From Streptococcus mutans (GTDB taxonomy: Bacteria > Bacillota > Bacilli > Lactobacillales > Streptococcaceae): a stretch of 64,000 nucleotides of DNA. The notes beneath the pieces were generated by a model that was not told the DNA's origin, did no database searches, and saw nothing but the letters and a program-made list of their open reading frames with translations. Below, piece after piece: positions 1 to 7,198 of this stretch; the first letter of the stretch is position 1, and every line of letters begins with the position of its first letter. The DNA is taken from the NCBI RefSeq assembly GCF_006739205.1, contig NZ_AP019720.1, positions 558,001-622,000 on the forward strand. Direction: 5' to 3'. The translations under genes and the position numbers were made by a program.

Positions 1-285
1 TATGCTGAAACACCGCGAGATACGGTTTTTACAACAGAATATTCTGTCAGAACTGCTATGGAAGCTGTTTACACTTTACTTGAAGTTGATCGTGGTGTCC
101 CTGAAGTGTTTGCTTCAACTTTTGATATTCGCATGCTACTTAATGCGCTTTACTATCTCAATGGTCAAAAATCTTTAATAGAAATTGATTTTCCTTGGGT
201 GGAAAAAGCAGCCCTTAAAGAAGCTCTCAAAAAGGTTAAAGGAACATACATAGAAGAATTATTGAAAGATTATCATCTGATTTAG
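1..285 (+). CDS. 3' end of an unidentified protein-coding gene (truncated by window edge)
   Basis: The frame is open from base 1 to a TAG at 283-285, giving the last 94 residues of a protein whose start lies outside the window. The visible part is acidic and probably mostly helical. It contains GVPEVFAS and [10 protein letters not shown] and ends [10 protein letters not shown]. There is no membrane segment and no motif I recognise. An internal ATG at 58 lacks a Shine-Dalgarno sequence, so I treat that codon as internal. A 14-bp perfect palindrome (283-296) overlaps the stop but has no T-run, so it is not a convincing terminator. The family is unknown; I assign no function. Confidence 0.7.
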   Translation, partial: YAETPRDTVFTTEYSVRTAMEAVYTLLEVDRGVPEVFASTFDIRMLLNALYYLNGQKSLIEIDFPWVEKAALKEALKKVKGTYIEELLKDYHLI

Positions 286-586
286 AAAATTTTCTATCTG
301 AAGATTCTAAAGGCAGACATCTATGATTACTGCGCAATCGCTCATAAGGGTTAAAAAAGCAGCAGTTCTCATTAGAAGATAAGTTCAATGAAGACTTTCT
401 AGCTACAGCTTTTTAAAAATGAATTTGTTTGCAAGATGATGTTTTTTTGACTGAGATTGTATCTATTAATGAACAAGTAGTCATATTATCAACGTTCAAT
501 CTTTTATCAAAATTATCAAGTAATGCTGTTAAAAACATAATGAAGTCATTAAAGACTTTTTAATAGTCGCTCCTAAAGCTGTTTTT
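286..586. other. Intergenic region without a recognisable gene
   Basis: About 300 bases lie between the unidentified gene and the GAF-domain gene. I see short, stop-riddled frames only, no good ribosome binding site and no strong terminator. The region may hold decayed coding sequence, but I cannot identify a parent gene. Confidence 0.5.
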
Positions 587-595
587 TGTTATAAT
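587..595 (+). promoter_or_regulatory. Extended -10 promoter, leaderless start for the GAF gene
   Basis: TGT followed by TATAAT at 590-595 forms an extended -10 element. The ATG of the next gene starts at 602, only 6 nt after the -10 box, which is where transcription itself should begin. No Shine-Dalgarno sequence fits between them. A leaderless mRNA is inferred. Confidence 0.65.
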
Positions 596-601
596 AGTCT
601 T

Positions 602-1099
602 ATGAAAAATCAAGAAAAAATTTCGGCTTATCAAATTTTACTGGCTCAGGCACAATCGATGTTTGCCAATGAAACAAATGCTTTGGCCAATTTAGCCAAT
701 GCTACAGCCATGCTGAATAAGACTCTTCCTAATGCCATCTTTACAGGATTTTATCTTTTTGACGGTGAAGAACTTGTCTTAGGTCCTTTCCAAGGTGGTG
801 TCTCTTGTGTACGTATTGCTCTTGGAAAGGGTGTCTGTGGTCAGGCTGCTGCCAAAAAACAAACACTTATCGTAGGAGATGTCACCAAGCATGATAATTA
901 TATTTCCTGCGATTCAGCCGCTATGAGTGAAATTGTTATTCCTATGGTAAAAGACGGTCAGCTTATTGGTGTGCTGGATTTAGATTCACACTTAGTCGGT
1001 GATTATGATGTTATCGATCAAGGCTATTTAGAACAATTTGTGACAATTCTTCTGGAAAAAACAAATTGGCATTTTGACATGTTTGGAGTGAAAGACTGA
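602..1099 (+). CDS. GAF-domain protein, likely free methionine-(R)-sulfoxide reductase
   Basis: A 165-residue soluble single-GAF protein. It carries the three cysteines typical of the free methionine-R-sulfoxide reductase (fRMsr, YebR/MsrC) family: SCVRI (Cys69), GVCGQA (Cys79) and ISCD (Cys103), with the GPFQG and SEIV signatures. In that family these residues reduce free Met-R-sulfoxide through disulfide exchange with thioredoxin. The stop codon overlaps the dnaX start (TGATG at 1097-1101), so translation of the two genes is probably coupled. The start is ATG 602, immediately downstream of an extended -10 box with no Shine-Dalgarno site. The enzymatic role is inferred from the conserved cysteines; the GAF fold itself is clear. 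Confidence 0.88.
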   Translation: MKNQEKISAYQILLAQAQSMFANETNALANLANATAMLNKTLPNAIFTGFYLFDGEELVLGPFQGGVSCVRIALGKGVCGQAAAKKQTLIVGDVTKHDNYISCDSAAMSEIVIPMVKDGQLIGVLDLDSHLVGDYDVIDQGYLEQFVTILLEKTNWHFDMFGVKD

Positions 1100-2775
1100 T
1101 GTACCAAGCGCTTTATCGAAAATATCGAAGTCAGATTTTTGATGAAATGGTAGGGCAGGAAGTTGTGGCAAAGACCTTAAAACAGGCTGTCGCTTCAAAG
1201 AAGATTAGTCATGCCTATCTTTTTTCTGGACCAAGGGGAACAGGAAAAACCAGTGCTGCTAAGATTTTCGCCAAAGCCATGAACTGTCCTCATCAGGCAG
1301 ACGGGGAACCTTGCAATAACTGTGATATTTGCCATGATATTACCAACGGAAGTCTGGAAGATGTGATAGAAATTGATGCTGCTTCTAACAATGGTGTTGA
1401 TGAGATCCGTGAAATTCGTGATAAGTCAACCTATGCTCCTAGCCGTGCCACTTACAAGGTCTATATCATTGACGAAGTACACATGCTCTCAACAGGGGCT
1501 TTCAATGCCCTTTTGAAAACTTTGGAAGAACCAACAGAAAATGTTGTCTTTATTTTGGCAACAACTGAATTACATAAAATTCCAGCTACTATCCTTTCAC
1601 GTGTTCAACGTTTTGAGTTCAAAGCTATCAAAACCAAGGCCATAAAAGAGCATTTGGCAGACATTCTCAAAAAAGAAGGCCTCAGCTTTGATGAAGAAGC
1701 TTTAAGTTTGATTGCCAGACGTGCTGAAGGGGGGATGCGTGATGCCCTGTCCATTTTGGATCAGGCTCTTAGCTTAACGAATGATAATGATGTTTCGCTA
1801 GAAATAGCTGAAGAAATCACTGGTAGTATCAGCTTAAGAGCACTAGATCAGTATGTGGCTGACCTTTTGGCACATGAAACTCAGCAGGCACTTAGTGATT
1901 TAGATACTATTTTTAACAATGGCAAGAGTATGAGCCGTTTTGCGACAGATCTTTTAAATTATCTGCGTGACCTTCTGGTTGTCCAAGCGGGCGGAGAAAA
2001 CACGCATCATGGAGAAGCATTTGACAAAAATCTTACCTTATCACAAGAGACTATTTTTCAAATGATTGACGTTGTGACCAAAAGTCTACCGGAAATCAAA
2101 AACGGAACACATCCCAAGATTTATGCGGAAATGATGACCATTCGCCTATCTGAAAATAACCAGAAAGTTCATTCAGTTCAAGATTTACCGGATAATGTTG
2201 CTCAAGAAATTGAAGCGCTCAAATCGGAGATTAAAGAACTCAAAAAAAGCTTGCAATCTCTGGAAAAAGGCAAGCCTTTCAAAGTGACCAAGGTTCAAAA
2301 GACTTCCTTCCGCTATAAAGTGGATAAGGACAAGGTCATGACCATTATGCGAGAAACCGTGGCAGATAGTCAAAAATCGCGTGAGTATTTAGAAGCCCTC
2401 AAAGGTTCTTGGAATGAAATTTTAGACAGCATTTCACCTCAAGACCGAGCCCTTTTAATGGGGTCTGAGCCTGTTCTTGCTAACAGCGAAAATGCTATCT
2501 TGGCCTTTGATGCTGCCTTTAATGCCGAACAAGCTATGAAACGCTCAGATCTCAATGCTATGTTTGGCAATATCATGAGTCAGGCTTCTGGCTTTTCCCC
2601 AAAAATTATGGCTGTGCCAAGAGCTGAGTTTGATGCCATCCGTAGCGAATTTGCTCATAGCCTAAAGGCAGACAAAGATGATTCTCAAGAAGAAACAACA
2701 GAAGCAACAAAAGAGTTTATCCCCGAAGGCTTTGACTTCTTAGCGGATAAAATTGTCCTTGAAGAAGAGTCATAA
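1099..2775 (+). CDS. dnaX: DNA polymerase III subunits gamma/tau
   Basis: The 558-residue clamp-loader ATPase of the replicative polymerase. Visible are the Walker A GPRGTGKTS (residues 44-52), the zinc-binding cysteines 63, 72, 75 and 78, the Walker B/DE box YIIDEVHML and the sensor-1 region ILATTELHKIP. The SRC motif reads SRVQRF here, with valine in place of the usual cysteine. A helical collar domain and a tau-type C-terminal region follow. The length fits firmicute DnaX. The start overlaps the upstream stop by one base. An A7 run at 2242-2248 lies in the hinge region, but nothing else argues for a separate gamma product. A hairpin terminator follows. Confidence 0.97.
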   Translation: MYQALYRKYRSQIFDEMVGQEVVAKTLKQAVASKKISHAYLFSGPRGTGKTSAAKIFAKAMNCPHQADGEPCNNCDICHDITNGSLEDVIEIDAASNNGVDEIREIRDKSTYAPSRATYKVYIIDEVHMLSTGAFNALLKTLEEPTENVVFILATTELHKIPATILSRVQRFEFKAIKTKAIKEHLADILKKEGLSFDEEALSLIARRAEGGMRDALSILDQALSLTNDNDVSLEIAEEITGSISLRALDQYVADLLAHETQQALSDLDTIFNNGKSMSRFATDLLNYLRDLLVVQAGGENTHHGEAFDKNLTLSQETIFQMIDVVTKSLPEIKNGTHPKIYAEMMTIRLSENNQKVHSVQDLPDNVAQEIEALKSEIKELKKSLQSLEKGKPFKVTKVQKTSFRYKVDKDKVMTIMRETVADSQKSREYLEALKGSWNEILDSISPQDRALLMGSEPVLANSENAILAFDAAFNAEQAMKRSDLNAMFGNIMSQASGFSPKIMAVPRAEFDAIRSEFAHSLKADKDDSQEETTEATKEFIPEGFDFLADKIVLEEES

Positions 2776-2780
2776 TCAAA

Positions 2781-2812
2781 AAAAGAAAATTCCGATAGGG
2801 ATTTTCTTTTAG
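2781..2812 (+). terminator. Rho-independent terminator after dnaX
   Basis: A 13-bp stem (2781-2793 with 2798-2810, one G:U pair) and a 4-nt loop lie 6 nt after the dnaX stop. The right arm ends in a short T-run. Confidence 0.7.
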
Positions 2813-2827
2813 ATTATGTGACTTTTT

Positions 2828-2868
2828 AAAAGAAAATTTTAACATGAATTTTCTTTTTTTGGTACAAT
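2828..2868 (+). promoter_or_regulatory. Second hairpin with T-run merging into a leaderless promoter
   Basis: An 11-bp perfect inverted repeat (2828-2838 and 2847-2857) is followed by a run of T to 2860, which can serve as a second terminator. It runs straight into TGG-TACAAT, with the -10 box at 2863-2868. The next ATG is at 2875, 6 nt after the box, so the downstream message is predicted to be leaderless. Confidence 0.6.
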
Positions 2869-2874
2869 AATAAT

Positions 2875-3069
2875 ATGTTAAAACAAGACTTCATTATCAT
2901 GCTGATAACGACTGTGACTGAAACCATTTTTTTTAATAATGCGATTTTTGAAGGTCAATTCTTTTGGGCTGGTTTTTGGGGGATTTTGCTCTTTCGCAGT
3001 CTGCGTAAGACTTATGTTATCAGCAAGTTTACCAAAGCCATCTTGTCGGCTACCAAGAAGAAAGACTAA
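2875..3069 (+). CDS. Small membrane protein, DUF3272-like
   Basis: A 64-residue protein with one or two hydrophobic segments (about residues 5-20 and 28-42) and a basic tail ending SATKKKD. It resembles the short streptococcal DUF3272 family, which I recall only as uncharacterised. It is convergent with birA and overlaps its 3' end by about 20 nt. The ATG directly follows a -10 box with no Shine-Dalgarno sequence. Function is unknown. Confidence 0.7.
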   Translation: MLKQDFIIMLITTVTETIFFNNAIFEGQFFWAGFWGILLFRSLRKTYVISKFTKAILSATKKKD

Positions 3070-3985
3070 TTTCGCCACTGTTAAGAATTTTTTCCTGCCC
3101 ATTTTCTAATTGCACGATGAGCTGTCCCGTATCTGTAATATCTGTCGCAATCCCCTTATAAGTCACATCATTTTCCACAAAGGTCACTTGTCTATCTAGG
3201 ACGAGTGATTTTTCTTTGTAGACTTTTATCAGTTCGGACTTAGGAATATTAAAGAAAATATTCCAAATTTCAGAGATGAGCTGATTCCGCGTGATAGTAG
3301 GCTTTTCAGAAAAAATGCTGCTTGCCTTGCTCTGCAATTCCTCAGGAAAATCAGTAACATGAAAATTAATGCCCATACCAATGATAACATCGGTAATCAA
3401 GCCTGTCTCGATAGAAGAAACAGCCTCGGTCAAAATACCAGCCACCTTTTTACCATGCAAATAAATATCATTGACCCACTTGATGTCTGTTTCAATCCCA
3501 GTCAAGCGAGAGATGGCCTTAACCACACTGGTAGCAGCCATCAAAGTATAAGAAGGTAACTGCTTAAAAGGCAATTCAGGGTGAAGATGTATAGACATAT
3601 AAATGCCTCCAGTTTCAGGAGTAAAAAACTGCCGACTAAAACGCCCCTTAGCAGCTGTCTGACTAGGCGCAAGATAAAGAGCAGGAGCGGGATCCCCTTT
3701 TTCAATACCTGCCTTAGCATCCAGCTGTGTCGAAGAACTCTTCTCATTGAAAAAGACCTTGATCCCAGTCATTTGCTCAATCTCATCCGGTAAAAAAAGA
3801 TCGCCCGAAAGCAAGCGATATCCACGATTCTTAACCGATTCAATGACAAGCCCCTTACTTTCTAAAGTCTGAATCGCCTTCCAAACAGCTGTCCGAGAAA
3901 TGCCCAAATCCTTACCCAGAACCTCACCTGTCACAAAATCATCCGCCTGCGAAAGTACCTGATAAATTTTCTCATATGTTTTCAT
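3050..3985 (-). CDS. birA: Bifunctional biotin--[acetyl-CoA-carboxylase] ligase / biotin operon repressor
   Basis: A 311-residue group II BirA. The N-terminal winged helix (about 1-60, with GISRTAVWKAIQTLE) is followed by the biotin ligase core with the biotinyl-AMP loop GRFSRQF, the GGIYMS strand and KWVNDIY, then a small C-terminal SH3-like domain. It activates biotin with ATP and transfers it to carboxylase BCCP domains, and may repress biotin transport genes. I start at ATG 3985: GAGG lies 10 nt upstream, while the longer frame to 4075 adds a non-homologous hydrophobic stretch that overlaps the promoter. The gene is monocistronic. Confidence 0.95.
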   Translation of the reverse strand: MKTYEKIYQVLSQADDFVTGEVLGKDLGISRTAVWKAIQTLESKGLVIESVKNRGYRLLSGDLFLPDEIEQMTGIKVFFNEKSSSTQLDAKAGIEKGDPAPALYLAPSQTAAKGRFSRQFFTPETGGIYMSIHLHPELPFKQLPSYTLMAATSVVKAISRLTGIETDIKWVNDIYLHGKKVAGILTEAVSSIETGLITDVIIGMGINFHVTDFPEELQSKASSIFSEKPTITRNQLISEIWNIFFNIPKSELIKVYKEKSLVLDRQVTFVENDVTYKGIATDITDTGQLIVQLENGQEKILNSGEISLSSW

Positions 3986-4022
3986 AATCCCAACCTCAAC
4001 CACAAATGAATTTCTTATTGTT

Positions 4023-4031
4023 ATTGTAGCA
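4023..4031 (-). promoter_or_regulatory. birA promoter, extended -10
   Basis: On the minus strand TGC-TACAAT (the -10 box is complementary to 4023-4028) lies about 38 nt upstream of the birA ATG, ahead of the GAGG ribosome binding site. Confidence 0.55.
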
Positions 4032-4206
4032 TAAAAAAGCAAGAAAAAAATGGAAAGAGAAACGCAATAAGACAAATGAGAAGTTTTAGTGGAGAAAGTA
4101 TCAAGGACGATGGAAGAAGTAGAGGTAAAAATTAAAAGAAGAACGCCTTGAGCGAATATGTAAAAATAGCTAGATTGTAATATTTTTGTAACTTTTGAAA
4201 TAGTGG

Positions 4207-4212
4207 TATAAT
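4207..4212 (+). promoter_or_regulatory. Candidate promoter of the AT-rich island
   Basis: TATAAT at 4207-4212 is preceded by TGG (an extended -10) and, 15 nt further up, by TTGTAA. The first island ORF starts at 4266 with GGAAG upstream. Confidence 0.5.
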
Positions 4213-4265
4213 AATAGGTGTAGATTATACCAAGCTAAAAACTAATAGATAATTGGAAGATATAA

Positions 4266-5067
4266 ATGATAGTTGAAAAAAATGATTATATTGAACATGA
4301 AGTAAAGATTCAATTAATGGATTGTATTTTAGAACACAATCAAGAATATCAATGGTTTGTTGATTATGTAGAAAACAATTTTAATTTAGATGATGTTAGT
4401 TCTTGGTTGGAGTTTAATGCTAAATTTTTGAAGCTTAGGGATGTTTACTCAATTTTTATTAAGATATTTAATTTAAAGCCAAACTTAATTTCTGCGAAGA
4501 CAGATTTGCTAACGGATTTATTAAAATTGCACAGTTCTTTATTGGGAAATTGACTTGGAAGCATGTTCTAATTCAATGATTACAAATTTTGGTAAAATTC
4601 TAACGGTTGTTGTTTTTACAACAAAACTAGAAAATGCTGACAATGGTACGGATAATAAAATTAACTTTGATTTATATCATTTTTTAGAAATGAAAATTAG
4701 AGAATTGGCACAATATCATTGGTATTTAGTCTTTAAATTAAATGTTTCTGATTTTATGTCTTATAAAGATCCGAGTTTCATATTAAGATAAATGATTAAA
4801 GATGTTTATGAGGAAACTGGAAGTTTTGAAAATATACCAGATATGCTTTTTATCTATCATTTCATGTACAATAGCAATTCTTTAAATATACGAAATGAAT
4901 GTATTCATGGTAGAGATTATTTGTCAGGTGCTAATTTACGACTAGCTTTTAGAGTTACCCTATTGTCTATACTTATGCTTAATAGACGAATAAAAAAAGT
5001 AGGTGAAAATAAAAATTTTGAAGCTTTTTCTTTATCAGTTAATGAAGTGAAAAATAAGAGGAGATAA
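4266..5067 (+). pseudogene. Decayed gene with a HEPN-like C-terminal motif
   Basis: Three consecutive frames look like one former gene of about 266 residues. The first (4266-4553) is 95 residues and helical. The reading shifts frame within 4525-4553 and continues as 4555-4791, which ends at an in-frame TAA at 4789-4791. It resumes in the same frame at 4792-5067. The last part contains IRNECIHGRDYL, an RX4H motif of the kind found in HEPN ribonuclease-fold proteins of abortive-infection and toxin systems. Base composition is far more AT-rich than in the flanking housekeeping genes, suggesting acquisition by transfer. GAGGAG at 5059-5064 couples it to the next ORF. An alternative is three genuine small genes, but they lack convincing independent start sites. 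Confidence 0.5.
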
Positions 5068-5069
5068 AA

Positions 5070-5631
5070 ATGGAAGATATCTTAAAATCATTAGTTACGT
5101 TGGGTGGATTTGGATTTTTTAATTATAAAGTTTTATTTTCAATTACAGATTTTGATAGTGGAAGTAGTGCAGATAAACACTATTTCATTGCGTTTATGTC
5201 ATCAATTAATTATTTTATATATTTAATAATCAATAGTTTTTGTAGTAGTACTGTTTTATCAATAATGGTTACTATATTAATATCTTTAGTTGTAACGTTA
5301 ATTCTACCTTTAATTTTTAAAGTCTATTATTTATTTGTAAATTTTATGCGAAAAAAAAAATAATTTACCAAAACTTAGTAATGAAAAAATCAGTGATATG
5401 GTTTTTAATGAGGATAATACCAATTGCTTTATTTTTAATTTTGAAGGTCATCTTATTTCTAAAGGAGTTTTTGGGGGAATGAGTGGTGAAAATGAAGAAT
5501 TTTCTTATATAATTTTTCCTTTTATAAAAGATAATGACGAAAGCACAATAAAAACTGAGGCTGAACTATTTGAATATTTAAATGATAAAAAAATTCAGAC
5601 TAAGATTTATTTGAACTTTGAAAAAAAATAA
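5070..5631 (+). pseudogene. Membrane protein split by an A10 tract (frame-interrupted, possibly phase-variable)
   Basis: The first frame (5070-5363, 97 residues) has two or three hydrophobic segments and a basic end, and stops just after ten consecutive A at 5351-5360. Removing one A would carry reading on as NNLPKLSNEKISD into the second frame, whose first ATG is 5398 and which ends at 5631. The second part is a soluble, probably beta-rich domain (FNFEGHLISKG). The join would give about 186 residues: an N-terminal membrane anchor and a cytosolic domain. The first ATG has a good AGAGGAG site overlapping the end of the upstream gene. I do not recognise the family. Polymerase slippage or strain-to-strain variation at the A tract could restore the full product. 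Confidence 0.55.
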
Positions 5632-5634
5632 AAA

Positions 5635-5757
5635 TTATTTTTTTTCATCAGTAGTTTTAGGATATTTTACCTTATCTGGAACAGATTTAAGCTTACTTGT
5701 TTGACTATTTTTTACATCAGCAATATCTTTAGTTTTCCAATTGTTTAATTTCTTCAT
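5635..5757 (-). CDS. Small basic protein, 40 residues, unknown
   Basis: A short minus-strand frame starts at ATG 5757 with GAGG 6 nt upstream (complement of 5764-5767). It begins MKKLNNWKTKDIAD and is lysine-rich and polar, with no membrane segment. It converges on the split membrane gene, ending 3 nt beyond that gene's stop. The ribosome binding site and uninterrupted frame support it, but it is short and I recognise no family. Confidence 0.4.
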   Translation of the reverse strand: MKKLNNWKTKDIADVKNSQTSKLKSVPDKVKYPKTTDEKK

Positions 5758-5882
5758 TTTTAACCTCATTCTAAATAAGTAGGGTAATCAATTCTTTGAG
5801 TATTTTATTTATGGCTTGTACATTATTTTTGATAATTTAATTATAAGTTTATTGTAACATAGAGTCAAGATGTTATATTTGT

Positions 5883-5927
5883 ACATTTAATTATATTGGT
5901 TTTCATAAAACCAATATAATTAAATGT
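5883..5927. repeat. Perfect 21-bp inverted repeat with 3-nt loop
   Basis: The arms 5883-5903 and 5907-5927 are exactly complementary around the loop CAT. The right arm is not followed by a T-run, so it is not a typical terminator. It lies between the divergent 40-residue ORF and the gene at 5974. Confidence 0.85.
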
Positions 5928-5973
5928 GATAACTATTGATGAGTACTAAAAGTTTGTAAAGGAGTTTTAGCAG

Positions 5974-6495
5974 GTGATTAATTTTTCAGATTTAATGACA
6001 ACAATCATAGGAGCATTTATTGGTGGTTTATTTTCTATTTGGGTTGTAAGACTTCAATTGAAGTCAAGAGAAAAAGAAAAAGAAGCTGATCAAGCTTCTC
6101 AAATTGCAGCTTGGTTAACAGATATATCAAATTCAGATTATCAATCTGAGAATTATTTTATTAGATACAATTTAATTATTAATAACAATTCTAATTTACC
6201 TATATATAATGTTTTAGTCTTAGCGTTAAGTAATAAGAAATATCTTCACTTTCAGGACATTGAATACTGGGATTATAATCTTATCAATTATTATTCATTT
6301 TTAGTACCAGGGGAAAAAATAGATTCAATAAATACTTATGGGAGTGGTTTTGGTGAATACCCTGCGGTATCAATATTATTTACTGATAGTAACACGAGAC
6401 ATTGGTATCGTAATCAAATGGGGAAATTAACTCAGTTAAATTCCCAAGAATACGATAAGCTGGTTAAAAATTTAGGTTACAGACCACCACTCTAA
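5974..6495 (+). CDS. Hypothetical protein with single N-terminal membrane anchor
   Basis: A 173-residue protein. Residues 7-25 form one hydrophobic segment, followed by a charged stretch (KSREKEKEAD) likely to be a short helix or coiled coil. The rest is a soluble domain rich in aromatic residues, with alternating beta-type patterns near LIINNNSNLPIYN. The start is GTG 5974, with AAAGGAG 9 nt upstream. It is the last gene of the AT-rich accessory island and has its own terminator. I do not recognise a family. The anchor-plus-soluble architecture would place the domain in the cytosol if the N-terminus faces out. Confidence 0.7.
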   Translation: MINFSDLMTTIIGAFIGGLFSIWVVRLQLKSREKEKEADQASQIAAWLTDISNSDYQSENYFIRYNLIINNNSNLPIYNVLVLALSNKKYLHFQDIEYWDYNLINYYSFLVPGEKIDSINTYGSGFGEYPAVSILFTDSNTRHWYRNQMGKLTQLNSQEYDKLVKNLGYRPPL

Positions 6496-6597
6496 AAAAT
6501 TTTCCCCTCTTAAGTTTCTTTTAAGAAACTTATTCTATACTATAGTCATCCTAGCAATAGGAATCCTAAAACTTTTCTTTTTCATAAATCTCCTAAG

Positions 6598-6630
6598 AAT
6601 CTCAGTCCATTTGGACTGGGATTTTTTTGC
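6598..6630 (+). terminator. Terminator closing the accessory island
   Basis: An 11-bp stem (6598-6608 with 6613-6623, one G:U) with a 4-nt loop is followed by a T-run to 6628. Confidence 0.8.
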
Positions 6631-6814
6631 GGGTAGACTCGCTGCTAAAACTTCTATTAAAAATAGTTATAACTAGCTGGTTGGAAAAAATATAGTGATT
6701 TATGATTGATGGTAATTAAGCTATAAAATAGCAGGATACTAGCAGTATTAGCTCTAGAAAATTGAGTTGAGCCACTTAAAAAAATAAATTTAATGACTCT
6801 ATTTAATAAAAACG
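6631..6814. other. Intergenic stretch without a gene
   Basis: The stretch between the island terminator and the metK promoter holds no frame with a ribosome binding site. I see nothing functional in it apart from AT-rich sequence upstream of the promoter. Confidence 0.5.
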
Positions 6815-6823
6815 TGGTACAAT
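6815..6823 (+). promoter_or_regulatory. metK promoter, extended -10
   Basis: TGG-TACAAT, with the -10 box at 6818-6823, places transcription start near 6830 and creates a leader of about 370 nt before metK. Confidence 0.6.
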
Positions 6824-6829
6824 GGTAGA

Positions 6830-7198
6830 GTTAATGAGTCCCGAAAAGGCGGCTTTTGTGTTTAAAATACTTTTATTCTTTCTTGGCTTGTTGTGGTAAC
6901 CTTAAATGCTAACTGTAACATGGCTGCTAGACTAAAAATATTTGATCAACACAAGGGGCATCTTCTTAAATGCGGATTGCTCGGAAAGTTTTCAACTTTC
7001 AGTCGGTTCTTTGTAACTCGCTTCAAATGACTGCATCTAAAGTTGCTAGTCATTTGACGGTAGCCGCTATTGGCGGTCTGCCTCAGCGCCTTACTAGTTT
7101 AACACTTGAAAGGGAAAGATTTCTTGTGTTTAGCAGGTTAGTAGGTCGCAAATTTCTCTTTTTTAGAGAAACATCTATTTTTAAAGGGGGGACATTTT
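6830..7198 (+). promoter_or_regulatory. Long structured metK leader, possible SMK (SAM-III) riboswitch
   Basis: The leader begins with GTCCCGAAAAGG (6838-6849), resembling the 5' module of the SMK box that controls metK in Lactobacillales. GTCCC can pair with GGGAC (7189-7193), which includes the metK Shine-Dalgarno sequence, so SAM could switch translation off. Between them are several local hairpins: GAAAGTT/AACTTTC near 6984-7000, AAATGACT/AGTCATTT near 7025-7054, and TTTCTCT/AGAGAAA near 7153-7171. The very long insertion and the lack of an obvious match to the 3' SMK consensus keep this tentative. The frame 6970-7212 has no ribosome binding site and I reject it as a gene. Confidence 0.5.

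Noticed and set aside
2242..2248. A7 run in dnaX as a programmed frameshift making gamma
   Set aside because: The codon phase does not give the X-XXY-YYZ slippery heptamer, and I see no supporting stem-loop or nearby stop arrangement like that of E. coli dnaX.
3986..4075. 30-residue N-terminal extension of BirA
   Set aside because: It covers the promoter and would place a hydrophobic stretch before the winged helix; ATG 3985 has a ribosome binding site.
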